Origin: DATAMF01 sp964472565
Lineage (GTDB): Bacteria; Chloroflexota; Anaerolineae; Aggregatilineales; Aggregatilineaceae
DNA: 6,987 nt
Direction of reading: 5' to 3'
Assembly: GCA_964472565.1 (NCBI GenBank)
Contig: CAYYNB010000246.1
Span: 1-6,987, forward strand
The position numbers and the translations under genes were made by a program. How positions within the stretch are numbered: position 1 is the first letter of the stretch; every line of letters starts with the position of its first letter. Shown here in pieces: positions 5,432 to 6,987 of this stretch. Below the pieces are notes generated by a model. That model did not search any database, was not told the origin of the DNA, and saw nothing but the letters and a program-made list of their open reading frames with translations.

Positions 5432-6987
5432 TTGGAGGCGAAAGACTTTAGCGCATTGCGAATCAGCCTGGCATCGCCAGAACAGATTCGCTCCTGGTCA
5501 TACGGAGAAGTCACCAAACCGGAGACCATCAACTACCGCCGTCTCCGCCCGGAGAAGGATGGGTTGTTCTGTGAGGCGATTTTTGGCCCCACAAAAGATT
5601 ATCAGTGCTATTGTGGTAAGTATAAAAATGTGCGCTATCGCGGCATCGTCTGCGATAAGTGCGGCGTCGAAGTGACGCGATCCTCGGTCCGGCGTGAGCG
5701 GTTAGGCCATATCGAACTGGCTGCGCCGGTGGCGCATGTCTGGTATACCCGCCGCGTGCCCAGCTATTTGGGTATTCTGCTGGATGTCAGCCGCCGCAAC
5801 CTGGACCGCGTGCTGTATTTTGCGCAGTATGTGATCACCCATGTTGATGAAGAGTCGCGCCAGAAGGCGTTGAAGCGCATCGACGAGGAAATGCAGCACC
5901 AGACCGACATGATTCAGCGTGAGTTGACGGGCCAGCAGGAAACGATCCGCACCGAGCGCGAAACCGATCTGGTCGATCTGCAAGCGGAAATTGACATGAT
6001 CAACCGCCGGTATAACACGGAGGCGGATCGGTTGTCGGAAGAAGTGATGGCCGAGGCGCAGACGATCCAGGAACGCATCGATGCGCAAATGGGATCGCGC
6101 CTGCAAGCGGACCTGTTCTTTGAGACCGCCGGCGTGCTGATCGCGGAGAAGGGCGACAAGGTCGAGTACGAGCTGCTCGAAACCGTTCAGGAATCGGCTA
6201 AAGAACGTCTGAACCAGATTATGGATGAGACGGAAACCAAGCGGCAGACCGAACTGGATCTGCTCGATGCGCGCGTTGATCAGCGGACCAACCTCGCCGC
6301 CGATGAAATTCAGGACATTCAATCGCAGTTGGATCGCCGTTTGTCCCGGCTGCACGCGCTGGCAGGGGAGTCGAAGGACGAACTGCTGTCGTTGGGCGAA
6401 CTGCAATTTTTGGGTGAGCCGCGCTACCGTGAATTGAAGCAAAAGTACGGGCAGGTTTTCAAAGCCGATATGGGCGCGGAAGCCTTCCTGGAAATTCTCA
6501 AGCACATGAATCTGGAAAAACTCGCGGTGGAACTGTGGCAGGAAGTCCGCACCACCCGGTCCAAGCAGCGCCGCAAGAAAGCTGTTAAGCGGCTGCGCGT
6601 GGTGGAAAGCCTGATCAAGAGCAACAACCGGCCCGAATGGATGATTCTAACGGTGCTGCCCGTGATCCCGCCTGATCTGCGCCCGATGGTGCAGTTGGAC
6701 GGTGGCCGCTTCGCCACATCCGACCTGAACGACCTGTACCGCCGCGTGATCAACCGTAATAACCGCCTGAAGCGCCTGCTCGAACTCGGCGCGCCGGACG
6801 TGATCGTGCGCAATGAAAAGCGTATGCTCCAGGAAGCGGTAGACAGCCTGATCGACAACAGCCAGCGCGGTAAAGCGTTGAGCCGCCGGGGCCGCCGCGA
6901 ACTGAAATCGCTGAGCGATATGCTCAAGGGTAAGAAGGGCCGGTTCCGTCGTAACCTGCTGGGTAAGCGCGTGGACTATTCGGGCCG
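5432..6987 (+). CDS. rpoC: DNA-directed RNA polymerase subunit beta' (RpoC), N-terminal part (3' truncated by window edge)
   Basis: Beta' is the largest RNA polymerase subunit and carries the catalytic centre, clamp and zinc-binding domain. The frame is closed upstream by TAA at 5399-5401. The only well-placed start is TTG 5432, seven bases after AGGAGG (5419-5424), and the protein begins LEAKDFSALRIS. There are 518 codons in the window. Conserved parts are SPEQIRSWSYGEVTKPETIN, the zinc ribbon Cys59, Cys61, Cys74, Cys77 (same spacing as E. coli C70/C72/C85/C88), GHIELAAPVAHVW, PEWMILTVLPVIPPDLRP, GGRFATSDLNDLYRR from residue 424, and NLLGKRVDYSG at the edge. The catalytic NADFDGD lies beyond. 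Between VLYFAQYVIT and the KYGQVF/MGAEA block is a charged, helix-rich stretch (about residues 138-330). It is far longer than the same interval in E. coli or Bacillus and resembles in place and style the actinobacterial coiled-coil insertion. Upstream is a divergent repair gene, not rpoB. Confidence 0.97.
   Translation, partial: MEAKDFSALRISLASPEQIRSWSYGEVTKPETINYRRLRPEKDGLFCEAIFGPTKDYQCYCGKYKNVRYRGIVCDKCGVEVTRSSVRRERLGHIELAAPVAHVWYTRRVPSYLGILLDVSRRNLDRVLYFAQYVITHVDEESRQKALKRIDEEMQHQTDMIQRELTGQQETIRTERETDLVDLQAEIDMINRRYNTEADRLSEEVMAEAQTIQERIDAQMGSRLQADLFFETAGVLIAEKGDKVEYELLETVQESAKERLNQIMDETETKRQTELDLLDARVDQRTNLAADEIQDIQSQLDRRLSRLHALAGESKDELLSLGELQFLGEPRYRELKQKYGQVFKADMGAEAFLEILKHMNLEKLAVELWQEVRTTRSKQRRKKAVKRLRVVESLIKSNNRPEWMILTVLPVIPPDLRPMVQLDGGRFATSDLNDLYRRVINRNNRLKRLLELGAPDVIVRNEKRMLQEAVDSLIDNSQRGKALSRRGRRELKSLSDMLKGKKGRFRRNLLGKRVDYSG

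Noticed and set aside
5289..5675. A plus-strand open frame overlapping the start of rpoC.
   Set aside because: It is out of frame with the clear rpoC coding sequence and the encoded protein has no recognisable features.
5702..6505. A 267-codon minus-strand open frame.
   Set aside because: It lies antisense to rpoC over the coiled-coil insertion; its leucine- and glutamine-rich content mirrors the repetitive rpoC codons.
1..6987. CRISPR array, tRNA or rRNA genes, insertion sequences.
   Set aside because: No regularly spaced direct repeats, cloverleaf-like sequence, transposase gene or terminal repeats were seen on reading both strands.

Overview
The window carries five protein genes and looks like a bacterial chromosome from a moderately GC-rich organism. 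Chloroflexota (Anaerolineae-like) is my best guess. This rests on the style of the CHAT protein, on the start of RpoC (DFSALRISLASPEQIRSW) and on a long coiled-coil insertion in RpoC. It is inference from family knowledge, not from a search.

Layout. Positions 2-529 hold the 3' end of ftsY (SRP receptor GTPase). Five bases later prfB (release factor 2) runs from 535 to 1630. It is interrupted by an in-frame TGA at 601-603 in the classic programmed +1 frameshift context, so it is an intact gene in two frames. A strong intrinsic terminator (1653-1680) closes this ftsY-prfB unit. A separate gene at 1751-3817 encodes a 688-residue protein: a caspase-like CHAT peptidase domain, one membrane helix, then a CARDB-like domain and a further beta-rich domain that should lie outside the membrane. 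Convergent to it, overlapping by 15 bases, is a 416-residue YcaQ/AlkX-family DNA glycosylase gene (3803-5053, minus strand). A 378-base divergent intergenic region (5054-5431) holds promoters for both flanking genes, a perfect inverted repeat and a leader of roughly 240 bases. rpoC (RNA polymerase beta') starts with TTG at 5432 and runs off the window.

How the parts relate. ftsY and prfB are probably co-transcribed core genes (membrane targeting and translation termination). RF2 made from prfB should autoregulate through the frameshift. The CHAT gene is an accessory gene sitting between core genes. The ycaQ-like gene is a DNA repair gene sharing a control region with rpoC. rpoB does not lie directly upstream of rpoC, which is unusual, and rpoC appears to have its own sigma-70-type promoter.

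The points most worth a second look are the transmembrane CHAT-CARDB protein, the coiled-coil insertion in RpoC of about 165 extra residues, and the unlinked rpoC with its long leader. No tRNA, rRNA, CRISPR array or insertion sequence was seen.
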